NCBI GenBank assembly: GCA_032164245.1
Contig: JAVMKO010000022.1
Span: 10,415,845 to 10,479,844, forward strand
Direction of reading: 5' to 3'
DNA from: Sternotherus odoratus
Taxonomy: Eukaryota > Chordata > Testudines > Kinosternidae
Length of the DNA: 64,000 nt
The translations under genes were made by a program, and so were the position numbers. Of this stretch, positions 34,959 to 49,252 are shown in pieces (positions within the stretch are counted from its first letter, which is position 1; each line of letters begins with the position of its first letter). A model generated the notes under the pieces. The model was not told the origin of the DNA, ran no database searches, and worked only from the letters and a program-made list of their open reading frames with translations.

Positions 34959-37629
34959 GTGAGAAATTTTTCCTTTGGGTACAGTATACATTCGAAAATG
35001 TGTTTAGTGAAACCCTCTCCCCGTGGTGCTGCCTTATGAACAGCTGCTTGTTGATGGTGGGACTGTGACATCACAATCAAATCACTTCTTTGCCTTTCCT
35101 CCTCTTATTTCTTCTCCAGTTTACCAGTCACCTGATGACATTAACTGACTTGGTGAGCTCTAAAACTCTGAGATCATCTGTTAAAATGACAGACACTACA
35201 GAATCAGATCTCAACTGATTTTTAAATTGTTCAAAGAGATCAATTGCCTGTGGTGTCATCTCTGAGACAAAGCTCTCATTCCCCTCCACCCCCCTGCCTT
35301 CTGCCTATATAATCACAAATATCTAGGTGTATTATTGAGGGAGTTTGTGTCTTTCTCAGAGACATCTGGTAGCCTTCACACAGTATACAAGCTAAGAAAA
35401 CCCTATTGTCAGACAGTCTGGAACAACAACAAAAACAGGTCTGAACGAGTGAAATGGTATTATTTTCTGCTTACCAGACAATCTGCTGATAGGGATGCAA
35501 AAATTCTGTGTGCATTGGCTGTCCAGCCTGCCAGATCTGAGGTTGAGAATGAAAACTGGCCTGCTGCCTCAGTTTCCTTGCAGCAGTAGCATTTTATTTT
35601 ACACCTTGGGACAGTGCGAGTTAGCCATATACATTCTTGTTTAAGTGGGGCACAATGGCTGAGCAGAGCCAAAGGAGGAATTTAGTGAAGTGCCAGGCAA
35701 ATCTCTGTTTTTCTACTTTTTGATGTTAATTAGAAAACTCTGGGGGGCCTTGGGTCAGGCATAGCAGTAAGTTCACCCAGGGTTTTTTAAGTGCAGATCA
35801 GATCAGAAGCCTCCCCTTGAGTAAGGAGATGTTCAAAACCCATATACCGGTAATATAGTTTTCACACGCTTTATACACATAGTAAGACATGGGGATGATG
35901 AAGATGTTGGAGAAAACATTTTGAAATCCAGGTTTTCCTTGGACAAGTTGTTTCAGTCATTTTCCTGTCATTTTCTTTTCCTTCATTTGCCAGTTAACCA
36001 CAATATTTATTTTTAAAAACTCCTAGAGTGTATAAAGAAGACTGCCTGATTTTTTTTAGTCTAAGGGTTTTAAAAGAGAAACCGTTATTAATTGGTAAAT
36101 GAAGCAAAAAAGATGGAAAATGACTTAGATTACTGAGGATTTCTACTCTCTTGTTTTAATCGCTAATGTCTCAAACAGCATGTACTGAAGAAGCCTTTTA
36201 AACCCATCTCTGTTTAAGCAGAGAAAAATGTGACCAGAAATATTTTACACATCTAATACGATAACTATGTCTAAAATGAGTTGCCAGTTATCCATTGTGG
36301 CTGTGAAAATAATGAAACCACAATCTAATAGTTTATGGAGGGGGATATTGTTGTTATGTATTAGTATTTTAAAATAACATGAGTTGTTGATCCTGGAATG
36401 CTTATATGGGTTATTAACTGATTGTTTATTTTATATATTGTGTCAGCTGTGATGTTATTTTAGGAGATTAGTTAATAGTCTTTCTAAGATTTTGCCAAGA
36501 TGAATGTGAATTAAAATGAAGGAGGAAAAGCAGAAGAAAACTGGCCATAGTTTACCAAATCCTCACTGTCTAGTACAATTCATCTTTTGTGTCTGTCGTG
36601 AGGAAATTCTTGAAGAGAATGTTGGCCTGCTTGTATGTCTGAGGGTTGTTAAATTGATCTGCACTTCAGCAATCAGATGAACGTGTGATCAGTACTGATA
36701 GAAATCTTTGTGATCTAGCTATAAAACATACTTCTGAGATGGTTGTTTCTTACATATACGTGTTTTAATACTACAGTAGGAAGTAATTATCTGTTATAAC
36801 AGTTATTAAGGGTTGAGTTAAGACACTTCTGCAATAGGTTAAAATGTGTGGTGTTCAAAGTTTTTTGTTTGTTTGTTTTTTAAAGTGTTTCCAGTACTGG
36901 AAAATAGTTCTGTCATTTTGTTAATAAATATCATTGACAAAACAGCCAGAGAGATTCTGTTTGAATTATTCTTAGAAAAAGTGCCTATGAAATCCAGAAG
37001 TATTTTTAACATAATGCCTGAGCCATAAGACTCAACTTCAGCTTTGAATGTATGCGTTACACAGCAGATGATAGGAATACAATCATTGATCTCTACATGT
37101 GTATATATTTAAAAATTTATCTTCCATCTTTAAGATGTTGGTTTCTGCATTCTTAAAACATCTGTATATTTGTGATAATTGGCCACGATTAAAAAGTGCA
37201 GAGTATCAAGGAAAATGGCACTTTGCAGAAATACAACATGGCTTGTTTTGTTTTATTTCTGTAGCACTTTACTATTCTTAAGGCTTTTTGTTCACCCGGA
37301 TTTCCATCAAGAATTTAGGTCCTGACTTTGTAAATACTTAGGGACATTGTTTAATTTTATCAAACTCGTATATTTGCAGGATTGAGGCATTGGTAAATGC
37401 AGAGGGAGACTGACAGTCATCTCTTTCAGTCTGCACCTCGAATGTTTGGAGAATGTGGGAAAGTAAAAACTGGGGGGCAGATCTTTAGCTGGTGGAAATT
37501 GGCATAGTCCCATTGACTTTTCTTTAGTGCAGTGACACCAATTTACACAACATGACGTTCTGGCCTGTCTGTTTTGGTAGTTACAGTTTTGGTGTGTAAG
37601 GGAAGGAAATGTGCAGAAAATTTAAAGCT

Positions 37630-37742
37630 TTTAGGTATAGGGACTGTCTTTTTGTTCTGTGTTTGGACAGCACCTACTACAGTGGGGTCCTGGCCATGAC
37701 TGGATCTCCTAGGTGTTACAATAATGCAAATAACAATTATTA
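37630..37742 (+). repeat. CR1/L3-type LINE 3' tail
   Basis: ATAGGGACTGTCTTTTTGTT, GGACAGCACCTACTACAGTG, GGTCCTGGCCATGACTGG and CTCCTAGGTGTTACAATAAT match, in order, the common vertebrate L3/CR1 3' end phrase as I remember it. Confidence 0.7.
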
Positions 37743-38125
37743 AAGAATGGTGAGGTCTCTACACTGAGGGGTTTCTAGAGAAACCTTGTTTGTAAATCAG
37801 GATCTGGGATGATGTTGGCATAGTTTATGGAAATAGACAACACAATACATTTATACATTCTAAAACCCGGTTGCTCTTATTTTGAGAGGTGCAATTATTT
37901 CTTTGTGTTGTACAACTGGATGTAAAACAAAAAAATGTTCTAACTCAAAGCACTTTTCTGTATTGGATTTTGGTCATTTATCTCTTCTGAAGTCACTCCA
38001 GGTTTATACAGGGTAACTAATAGCAGAATTTTTTGCCTTGACTTTTCGCCCTTAATCCCAGTGATGGAAATTATAGGAAACAAGTGAAATGTTTGTATGT
38101 AATGCTTCCTGAGTATATCTATATA

Positions 38126-38262
38126 CCCTGTTTCCCCGAAAGTAAGACATCCCCCGAAAATAAGACGTACTTCAAGTTTTGCCTCTCGCTGTAATATAAT
38201 GTAATGTAATTTTGGGAGCAAAAATTAATATAAGACACTGTCTTATTTTCGGGGAAACACGG
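38126..38262. mobile_element. Tc1/mariner-type MITE
   Basis: Ends CCCTGTTTCCCCGAAAGTAA and TTATTTTCGGGGAAACACGG are inverted repeats of about 24 bp with few mismatches. They are flanked by TA at 38124-38125 and 38263-38264, the mariner-type target duplication. At 137 bp it has no coding capacity. Confidence 0.8.
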
Positions 38263-40449
38263 TATACATCTCACATGCAGACTACTCTGACATGATTCTC
38301 AACTTGATGCTGATTTAAAAAACAAAACACCTTAGAAGCCTATTAAAATAAATGGAAAAAGTTTTATTTATGTGAGTAAAAAAACAGTTAAGTTCTAAAC
38401 TGCCGTTAAATGAGAATAACACAGCATTCCAATCACTCAATATAACCTCCACGGTTGATGCACAGTTAACGTAAGCATTTTCAAGGACCTTTGGAACCTG
38501 GAATGGTGTTTTTTCACATTTTATACTTTCTTGGTAACCCAAAGAACAAAGGTACTGGTTCACCTCATGATCATATAGCACAGGGGAAACCCGGTTTTTC
38601 AACAGCCATTCTCAAAGTTGGTGAGTTCAAAATTTGACCATCCCATTAAAATGCAGCTATTTTGTGAGCAAATCCGGAGGTCTTTATTCATTTTTTACTC
38701 ATCCGTTACTCAGGTAAAAGTCAATGGAAGCATTCAAATTTGATTGTTGCTGTTTTAAGTATTTGAAACAGAAAATATTATTTCTTGGGGTGGGTCAAAC
38801 TTTTGAGCCAGTGAACCTTGAGGGGAGTTCCTTTCTAAACAAACTTCTAGACTTGTGTGATCTTTTCACTGCATGAAAGGTTGCTTCCCAAAGCTCTGTA
38901 ATTTGAGACTCTTGTATAGAGAAAAATTACCTAGCCCATTAGTTCCAGTCAGAATAATTACTTGAAGGTTTAACAGGTGTAACCATCAAAACCTTGCTTA
39001 GCAGCCAGAGTTCTACCTCATGGCTCACAGAGTTCAACAGTCTTTGAATTAAATGAAAAATAGAAAGTTAACATGGAGGCTGGGATAGGAATGCAATAAA
39101 ATCCAGGTGAAATTCAAAAGTAAGGCTGATTTGTAAGGTTGAATTTTCTGTTACTTTTCTTACAAAAGTAATATATGAATGTAATGTGGTATAGAGAAAG
39201 ATAGTTAGTTTTTCCTTCATAGAAAGGTAGAAAATGAATTAGAAGACTTGTAATATTGAGTCTGAGCACAAAAAACAGACTGTATGCATGACCCTTTCCT
39301 CTTACAATAGAGTTGTGTATGCTTGACAGAATGTTGTTTCCTCCCCCAAATCCCTTATAGGGTACCGGTAGTTACTGCAGGTGTGGTAGAAGGGAGGTAA
39401 AGTGGAGATATGAACTTGGCATTTTGTTATGAAGGGGGTGAGATGCATGATGAGTATGAGGGCATTTGGTAGCAGTGAGCCACTTGCTTTAAGAGTCCAG
39501 CCTTATGGATCTTTGAGTCTTACTTAGAAAGTAAGCTGAAACATGGCTGATGAATGGCTTATCTTGAAGGGTCACAGTCACAGAGAGAGGCATTGAGATA
39601 GCCACGTTCCAGCCTATTAAAGGCCTAGAAGATCTGAAAGGTGGTGATTTCTCCAGCAAAAGAGAAGTCTGCAGTTTGATCTTCAGATTTGGGAACAAAT
39701 TCAGCTCTCTTGTAAGCAATAAATGGGAGTTGTGCCTGTATCTATTTGGCTCTGTCTCTACTGCAACAAGAAGTAGCATGGAGAAGTAAGTTATCTAAAA
39801 ATAATTTAACATCCTCCAGCCTCACAAGATAATATCCATGAATAGTTTCTGCCATGAAAAAAAGGTTTCAGTGACCTAGCTGTATCACATTCTTTCTCTT
39901 CCCCACAGGAAGTTGTCATGGATTGCTGTTGGTTTTATTGGCCTATCCTCTGACTGATCAGACTTGGAATTCTTCGGTCCCTCTGGTATTCTCCAGATCA
40001 TAATGGACAGTTGAGTTGGACTCCAACTATGGCAAAGTGAGTTAATCAGATATTGAATCGGCTAAAGAACAGGTTCCTTTTTGTACAAATTTCTTCTCTA
40101 AAATGGAAGTTCAGTCTAGTTAATATTTAATTCCAGGGACAATTCCAGGACTACCTCCACCTTTTGGTACCTACATTTATTTCTCTTACCTTCCAAAATC
40201 ATTTTTAATCCTCAGTTTTGCATTATGAGATGCATCTTGGAGTGCAATATGCAAGGAGACATGTATGATAGGCTCTTTAAGCTAAAGAACTTCATTTAAA
40301 AGTTCAGAAGTTGATCCTGAACTAGTGGTAACATGTTGCACGGCCCTAAAGAAGAGCTGAGTTTGATTTCAGGTGTGAATTTACCTCTTGGAAGGTGTTC
40401 TGCAAGAGCAGTACATTCAGACCTCACTGATGTTAGAAAAGGTTGTTGA

Positions 40450-40685
40450 TATAGCAATACTGGCAAGCCCTCCTAGTGGAAACGCATCTTATACCAGCAA
40501 AATTATACTTTTGCTGGCATAGCTGACACCGGTTCCCAGAATAAAGTAAGCTTTACTGGAAAACAGAAGGTTTTTTTGCCATCACAGCATTGTCAGTTTG
40601 GGGTGTGGGGGGAATTATTTTGTTCACGCTCCTAATCACTATAGTTACGCTGGCAAAACTTTGAAGTGTAGACCAGCCTTCAGTC
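40450..40685. mobile_element. Diverged MITE-like element
   Basis: Inner inverted phrases (ATACCAGCAAAATTATACTT, TTTTGCTGGCATAGCTGACA, then AGTTACGCTGGCAAAAC) and an end GAAGTGTAGACCAGCC resemble a turtle MITE family I remember. Exact ends and target duplication are not clear. Confidence 0.45.
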
Positions 40686-40999
40686 TGAATTTTCATTATG
40701 TTAACAGCAACTTCTTGCTAAGTGGGCAGCATTGATGGGCTCCAGTGGGGATTTAAAGAAGGCATGGATAAAATCTTCGGGACTGTAAGGGATGAAGAGG
40801 CCCACCTCAAACAAATGTGGGGAAGTACCTTTCTTCCCTGTGTATGGTGTTTAGGAGCCTGAAATTAAATGAGGATTCAGGTCCTGACAGCAGATGTGAT
40901 ATACTTTTCCTTGTTCAGGAGGCTGTTGATAAGCTAGCTGACAAGTGGGGAAAAGTCAGGCTCGTACTTCGAATGGCCACAAATATTTTAAATCTGTGT

Positions 41000-43900
41000 A
41001 ATTTCAGCATCAAAACCTCATGAGGTCAAACAGAGCAGTGCCACAGCCATTGGGAAATGGACTATTCCTCGTGGTGAGGATTTAGCCACCCAGGGAATCT
41101 CTTAAAGAGTAACAGATGCCTTGTGGAAAACCCTGATAACAATTATCCTTCAGAATAATTCTTCCTGTGTAACATGTCTTCTGAGATTTTTTCCTTCCTT
41201 TAGTAGAGATCTTAAACAAAACAACTGGATCTTTGTTTTAAACATTCATCTGCTCCTGCTGCTGTTTCCCCCCATGAAGTCAGAATCTTTTGTTTGTGAC
41301 GACATAATTACTTACACCGAAGTCAACTGTGATTGCACGGAGGTTTATGACTTCATGTGGGGATAAATAGCAGGAGCAGATCAATTCTTAAATACCCCGT
41401 TTTAATGCAAATATTTTTGTCTGTAAAGGAAATAAGATAAATACATTTTTGTTGAGACCATTCTTATGTATCGTAAGATGTCACCCTCTAAAAGGGTGTC
41501 TGGAACAATAGACAGCAATGCAAAATGTGGTGTGCTCCACCTTGAAGAGAGCTATATTGAAATGGATTTGAGAGCTAAAGGAAATCCCCCTTTTTGTGTT
41601 TGCCTTTGTGTGATTATTTTCAACCCATAAACTGTCAGCTAAGTTCCTGGTGGCTATCAACTTTGGCCCATAACATAGCAGCTGTTTCAGCAGGAAAAGA
41701 TTTGTTATGATATCGTATACTTCGAAGACAAGGTTTCAAACATAAGCATTTATGAGCTTGTGTTTGAGGGGTGTGATCTCTTGTTTCATGAAGACTGGGA
41801 CTTTTTTAAGTTCCAAATTTATCTTAGCATAACAAAAACTGTTAGAATTGTTTAGTGCCTTCTTCACATGTAAAATAATTTCAGAGACAGTAATCCTTTT
41901 GTTAAAGTACTCCCAGCTTCCAGAGTCTAAGGAAAAAAGGAGATGCTTTTCATTTTTGTCTCTCATCCAGTGCAACGCAGTCTACTAAAAGCTTTCTATG
42001 GCTCATAAGCTAGTCGTTTGCCTAAAGGGGCACACAGGTCAGATTTTTACTAACATGGAAATTATGACTGAAGGAGTATTTAATTGAAATCAGTCCTTTC
42101 TGAGTCTGTATATTTCCTATAATCTTATGACTTAATAATTTGTCTGATAGACTGGTGCTGTACTATACGCTACCTGCATGAAATCAGTTAACAGTCAATT
42201 AGCTTCACACTGAAGAATGGAAGTTGAGAATGAGGAAAAAGAGGTAAATGTGTTCTGTCACTTATCTTTTAGTCCCCAAAAATCTGGTGGACCTTTCCCC
42301 CCCTGGTTTGTAGGTTCACAGGGTCTCAGTATCTCTGTGGGAATCTCTGTTCATATTTCAGAATGGAATCAGACTGATTATTCAGGAGGCTCAGCAGTGG
42401 AAGTTATTTACCTCTGTCAGTGTGGGGCAGGTTTTCTCTCTCTATCTCCATCCATCCTTTTCAAAAATATCTGCACTTTGTAGGGAAGGAGCACTGTTCC
42501 CAGTGTCTAGCTGTCCCTTTCCAGCTAGAATTTGAGTCCATCCTTAGAGCCTTACTATGTCCTTTTCTTTAAGGAGTAGGGAATGTCTGGAATAACTGTG
42601 GGTTTGGGTTTTTTTAGACTCGGTTTAATATTGATTTGGAATTGAATGAAAGGCACCCTGAATTGCAGTATCCACCTGCAGCCCCTTCACTCTAGTTTCT
42701 TTTTTCCTGGTTTATATGATGGCTAAATTCTACATAGGCCATATTACTAACCTGAAGTTCTCAGGTGGAAGTAAAATTAAATAGATTTTTTTTTACACTT
42801 CCACACTTCTTTTTTTCCATTTTACATTGGCCACCTTTATTTGAAAATTCTAAGATACCAACTTTCAGCCCAGAGCAAATTTTTACAGCACAGTATGAAC
42901 TCCGGAAATTGTTTAATACTAACATAATTATAATGAACTCCTTTAAGTTAGTTAATAAAACAGAGCTCATTGTGGAAGTTGGCATTACGGTTAAGTTTTA
43001 GTCCATCGCTCTTGTGTTTATGGTTTCAAACTTAAGCTGACTCTTGAAAGCAGAAAGATGTGTGTTAGGCCCCAAGATTTGTTAGTCTTTTGTACATTGA
43101 AATACAGAGGTAAGATAACACTTGCATGAGTTCGTTGCAACGCAGAAAGAATAAATAGAGAGCACTAGTTATCTTGAGGACCTCGTTGTGTGTGTTATTA
43201 GCAAAGTATGTTTCAGAATGGCATAAGCTCAGCAAGTAGTAGAGGTTTGAGTTTTATTTACCAGACTTTTGGTGTTTTTCTACTCTGAGTCACAGCAGTT
43301 ATTTAATTCTCTGGTCTGATTGCCCTTCCCCTTTCAAAGATGCAGTATATTCACAATCTTCTGACGCTTTTGCTAATGTGTTTTTTTTTTTTCCTTTTCT
43401 TTTCTTTTTATTTCTTTGCAGTTGCATTAATTTGCCTCCAGGCCATTTACTTGAGAATTTGTCGTCTTGAATAGAGATAATTCAGCAATCTTTGAACATA
43501 GAGCAGACAGTTTTTGAGAAAATATGATTTCGGTACAGGCTGATTAATTGCTACAACTGTTGCTACTTGTCAGAAATGGGATTTGAAAGTTTAAGAATAT
43601 CAAGTAGGAGTCAAACTGGGAGAATGGATTTCTGTGCCAAGTGACTATTCCACGGAGAAAGAAAAGCTGAAAAAAATGCTTGGTTTTTAACTGAGCAGCC
43701 ACATAATATGGGTACAGAGTCAGTAGAGGATTCTGGTGGACAGTACACCTGTAATTTCAGAAAGATGGATCATAGAGTCTGAACAGAGAGAAATAAGGTA
43801 GTGCTAGCGCTGGTTTGTCTGTTGATATGTATAGCACTTCCTTTTCCTGAATGGAATGTTAGATTTACTTAACTGTTTATTAGATTGTAATAGTCTCACT

Positions 43901-46900
43901 CTCTGGTGGCTTGAGAACAAAATAGAGGCTATACATTCTCCTGTGGTTGACTGCGGTGAGGGACTTTCCTTTAGAGGTTTGTGACTTTTTGGAGCAGAAG
44001 GTTATGTGTTCTCTCCCCTTCCTCTAGTATATGCAGGTAGCTGATGACCTTGTCTCTCTCCATGTGGCCACAGATTGTTGCAGAGGAAGAGCGCGTGTTG
44101 CTCCTTACTTTGTCTAAATCAACCAATCATCCATCTCATTTGTGTCCCAGTCTTCTGTACCTGACTGACTATGAACCAGGTAGATGGCTTTTTTTTCCCC
44201 CTCCAGCTCATGTCCATCCCTACTTGTCCAGAAGAGCAGGCCAGACCAATGTCAGGGTAATGAGGATTGCAGAAATGAGAACAAACCTAATAATAATTCT
44301 GTGGTGTATTCTTGTTCATGCAGTTAAATTACAGTTGGGACACTAGGGATGGCAAATAAGTTTAAGGCTGAGGAGAAAAAAATGAAGCAGAATTGTAGTG
44401 CCCAAACTATAGTACTAAAATAAATATAAATTAGTGCAATAGAAAAGGCTAATTTGCTATAAATACCAACAAGTGAACTGCACGTATGAGCACATGCAAA
44501 AGCCTTAAGCAAAATAATTCACTAAAGAAAACAGTCTAGATCAATTTCACTTGTAAGATGACTAATGGAAACACCATCTCAGAGAGCATGGTGTTTTTAG
44601 GAAACACACTCCTGCAGTATTTTCTTATAAATAATTAAATAAAAAAAAGCAGTCCGGTCAGTAGAGTTAAAACAATAAGAATGTATTGGCTCACTTTCCT
44701 TCAAGAAAAGAAAGGTGTTATTCTATTGCATTTTACAGGAGGCTATCACAAAACTCATCCTTCCTGCTCTGTTTCATTTCCTTTGCAGCAGTGAACAAAC
44801 AGAATGGGTATGCTTCTCAGTTTGCCAATTACCATTTTAACTGTGAAACGTTTGATACCTACATATCCAGGTTTGACGGAATGATAGATTCAGAAGTTCA
44901 GTTTCTCTCTCTTCTCCCTGTTGTCCAGTCTGAGACCTTCCGAATGTTTGCATCAAAGAGAAAATTCTGCTGTAAGACTAAGGCTGCATATTTGAAAAGT
45001 AGGCTCCTGTATCAAAGTAAAGGGACAAATTAAAAAAATTTCCATCCAAATTTTAAAATTAGCTGGCCTAATTAGGCCCAAATTGAGTCTTGTTTTTCTG
45101 TTGTTGGTAGCATTCAAGGGTTTTCCCCCTCCCCCATCCTCTGAAATAGGAAGTAGTTGGCAGTTGTTTGTATAGTTGCAGCAAAACAGAGAACGGGCCA
45201 ACCTCTGTCATCACTTGTGTGCCTACAGCTCTTGCTAACTTCATTAATGAGAGTTACCTGCATGTGTCTGTGGGCAGAATAGGAGCCACAGACATTGGTG
45301 GGTCCTTTCATTACTCTCATTTCCTGAGAAACTCGTGCTTTGAGAACCCAGACCTCAGGAGGAGCATGGCTAACATGAGTCAATAATTCATGATCTGCGC
45401 TGAAGAAGGGATTTGAAGCTCAGATTGTAGTATCTGGCAAGTCTAAGTTGCTTTTGGAGATGGGGAGGGCATGTTTGGTGAGCAGTGCAGACTATTCAGA
45501 CACCCCAGCTGGCTGTGCAGACTGCTTTTTCTGCTTTTCAGTTTTGACATGAAATCCAATGTGGTGGAAGAGGGAAAGATTTCATTTGGTGACAGATGCC
45601 GAAGGAGGAGTAAACCCAAAAGATAATGATGTTTAAGTAATTTTGAGTAAATAAAAACTTCCTTTGTTGTCACTTCCAGAGTAGTTGTATGTAATTTGTG
45701 TATACTCCTAGGCCTGCACCCGCAAGAAAATGTGAGGTATAAGGAGAAAGAGTTGGGAATATTACATGCAAAATTCAGGATATCTGTGTGGCATGAATAA
45801 TTGAATCTAGCTCTCCAAATGCCTGTTTTGCTAAGTGACCAAGATTTTTAAAGAATTAAAATTATTTTAATAGCAGGAAATCTTACTAGTCTACACAGGA
45901 AAAATAAAAGGAACTGACAAAGGCCTTGTAATTCAAACCCTGACAGCATATTTTTATTGTATGATGCTGTATTTTATTTGTGGCTGTTTTGGCTTGGTTT
46001 AAAATGAGCAGCCTACTGGGATTTTTTGCTTTCTTGGAAAATTGGGGTGATTTTTAAGCCTTTTAAGAATACTGTCTTTTTGAACCCAGTGAAGCACTTC
46101 ACTGTTGTTTATAATAAGAAATTCTAGACACCGTTTGAAACAAATGTTTTTTGGTTGTAGGGGCAGTTCTGGGCACATTTGTGAGACTTAAGGGTTAAAT
46201 TCCCAACCCTGTCGCATATGGCAGTGAGCAGAATTGCAGATGTTGATGATGCAACATAATTAGTATTCTTTTATGTAAATGAAGGTTGTCAGTGTTACCA
46301 CAGTGTCTACTTTCTTTCAAGCTGGAATCAATGCCACTTAGTCCCACCAAGAAAAGACAGGATTATTCCCCAATTTTCAGACAAGATTTGAGAGGGAACA
46401 GAAGGAAGGAGAGAGAGACAGAAAGAGAAATAAATGGTAGTAGTGGTGAAGAACAGTTTGAACGTGTTATAAGTAGACCATTTCCATTCTTTGTTTTTCA
46501 CTTTATTTCTGAAAGTGCCTTACCAGTTACTCAGGATGTGTAAATGAACTAGCAAAGCCCGAGTAAAAGGCACAGTTAAATCCAGAGCTGTTTTAAACAG
46601 CCAGGGGAAAAAAAGTTATTCTGATGTTTAAGTATCTCTGTTGCAGAGACATTAAAATTCTAAAGATGCCACTTCTGTTGCTATTTTCAAATAGAGGAGA
46701 ACAAAAGACAGAATGGAAAAGGTTTGACTTCCTCTAAAATCTTCCATCTTTTTAATATGGTGGTACTAATAAGAAGCTAGTAGCAAAGTTTAAATTAAAC
46801 TTGCATAATAAATTTAAGAGAACCTAAGGCGTATTTTCATGGACTTGTCAAATGTGCAATCTGCATACCATTTGTAGTTGGCTGTTTCAGTGCTCATCTT

Positions 46901-49224
46901 AAAACCCCTGGAAAATGTGCTATTTCCTTAGCTGCATTTCAACTGTATTCCCCATAAAATAGCATTCTGAATTTTGAAATAAGGCTTTCTGCATGCCAAT
47001 TCTGTAACTGTGTTTTGAATGGTATGATGACAGTCTGTAACCATGTTGTGCATATTGCTAGTCTGGCTGGATATTATTACATTGTGTTGTATTGAGGTAT
47101 TATGGTCTCATAATATGTATATTAGGTGAGCTAGTCTCTTCTTAATTATTGCAATAATTAACAATCTTCTTTCTATCTTTATCTTTCCTCCTCCATTATG
47201 GACAGAATACAGTTCACAATCTCCCCCACCTCCCATCTTTTTCCCATTACATTTGTTTAAATGTAGTAACATCTACGTTTGACAACTCTCCATTTATACA
47301 TTTTTATTATGAAAAACATGTAGGAAATGGAGAGGTCCCCCCGCCCCCCCGAAAAAACCGCAAACAGATACCTGCTGCATAATCAAATTCAAGTGGTTAC
47401 AAGAGGTATATAAGTTTGCGTAGTTTTCCTGTTGAGATTTTACTGTGCCATATGGTAGGTCATCCACTATGAAAAACTTTTGAAGAAGAGGCTGTGTGTG
47501 TGATAGCAGATTTATAGATAATCAGAAAAATGAAATTCTGGAGCACACTTGTCCATTTGACATTTCTTCACAGCCAATTATTTGGGTTGTTAAGTGCATT
47601 AATGTCATGACTTCCAGCTAATTCTGTTCCTTGTTATGAATACATTCTCTGCAATAGCTCTTACTATTGAGGGGATTAATCGTGTTCTAAAGCAGACAAC
47701 TATTTTTTTTTTTTAGTTTGTTTACATGTATCACAGGAATATTCTCTTTCTAGGGCTTTGAAGTTGTGCTGCTTTGTGATGAAGACCTAAGTAGTAATTA
47801 AATTCCTGAAGAACTGCCAAGTCTCCTATTGGCTGAAATGGGGATGTTCCAGGCTCTGGTCATTGAGTTGCGAAAAAAAGAATGTTTAAAGATGACACAG
47901 TGAGTAGTGAATTGTATGTGTATGTATGTATCTGGCTGACATGTCTTTATCCTGATTTTTTTCCATTTGTGTCTGATCACTGACTGGATTACACAAAAGA
48001 AACCATTTTACTAGCGTGAAGAACTCTCTGTGGTTGTGTTCTTTGTAGAACATAAATGAATCATTTATAAAACATATGGATATAGACGACACAAGTGGAA
48101 GCATGTGGTTCTTTAGAATTCCAGTATCCCTGCTTTGCACTTTCTTCATCTGGAATTTAAAAATAGAATAAATTGGTTGTATTTTCTTTTGTGTGCAGAC
48201 ATACTCAATTGTGCATTATGTCAGAATGCACAACTGAAAAATCCTGGAGTGTATTTTCTACCTGCAGTTTCTGTGCAAGGATGTAATATGCAAACAACTT
48301 TTTAAAAACAAATGCATTGGCCTTAGCTTAGAAGTATAGAGGCAATTTTTATCTGATGTAAATTGCTGTAGCCTTATTGAAATCAATACTGCTATGACAG
48401 TTGCACCAGCTGAGGATTTATGCCATTGTTTTTGTAGGGTGAGTCTGTGACCTATATTGCTTGCAAATCTTCCTTTAAATTAAAAGTTTGCTGAGGAGAA
48501 TTCAGTGAAAGAGCCAAAAATCCAAACCCATAATTGCTCAAATACAATCACATACGCAGGTTGCCATAATATGACTACATAAACTACACGAGACCTATAA
48601 ATGTGATGGTTGTGTTTCATTTTTTTTATCATGGCTGAATTTTTATATTCAACTTTAGTGAAATATTTGAAACACTTGCTCCTGTACCCTGCCCAACTCA
48701 GGAAAAAATATTCCATGGTGGGAAATGAGACTTCAAGAAATCAATAGTGTGATCTACAGCCTTTACCTTTCAGGTTTTCTTTTCAACTATAGTCCAGTTT
48801 GGTCATGATAACTATCTGGCGCATGTGTGGCTTTTATGAAAAAAAGTTCATAATCTCAATCCAGTTCCTAGTGGACAGGTATGTCTGTCACAAAAACATT
48901 TTCAATGTTGGCCTTAAATTTGTCCATCTTAAGAGTGCCGGCTCACTAAGGCATGTTGTCAGCTTGCAGTGGCACCACCTGGGCTGTCCGCAGTAGGTGG
49001 ATAGACAGCTTCATTCTTTGGAGTTTGTCAACCCAATATCTTTCACTGATACTAAAAATAGCTTTTAAAAATTGCTACCAGAGGTATTTCAGTCTGTGAA
49101 AGGAAATACTGTAATTGGAGTGGGCACGACATGACACATTTGTCTTTTTTTATATCTTTACAAAAGACAAATGACTTTAAATTTGTACTATGGCCCTAAA
49201 ATGATTTTTCATTTGTCTTGCAAG
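41000..49224. other. Distal part of probable USP49 intron 1, no gene seen
   Basis: AT-rich sequence with no protein-like open frame; the longest (44686-45033) has no recognisable similarity or coding-like residue bias. A strong acceptor-like tract ends at 43421. At 48310-48430 there is an old palindromic repeat piece (gatgtaaattgctgtagcc, then ttgcaccagctgaggattta). Confidence 0.4.
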
Positions 49225-49252
49225 GTTAAAGCAGTGGAGACTTCTGTAAGAC
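49225..49252 (+). other. USP49: USP49 5' UTR part of the first coding exon
   Basis: The tract catttgtcttgcaag ends at 49224 and looks like the acceptor; AG at 49234 is an alternative. The 28-nt leader runs into ATG at 49253 in the context gacATGG. Confidence 0.55.

Noticed and set aside
44686..45033. 115-aa frame in the USP49 intron
   Set aside because: No recognisable similarity and no splice or promoter context supporting it.
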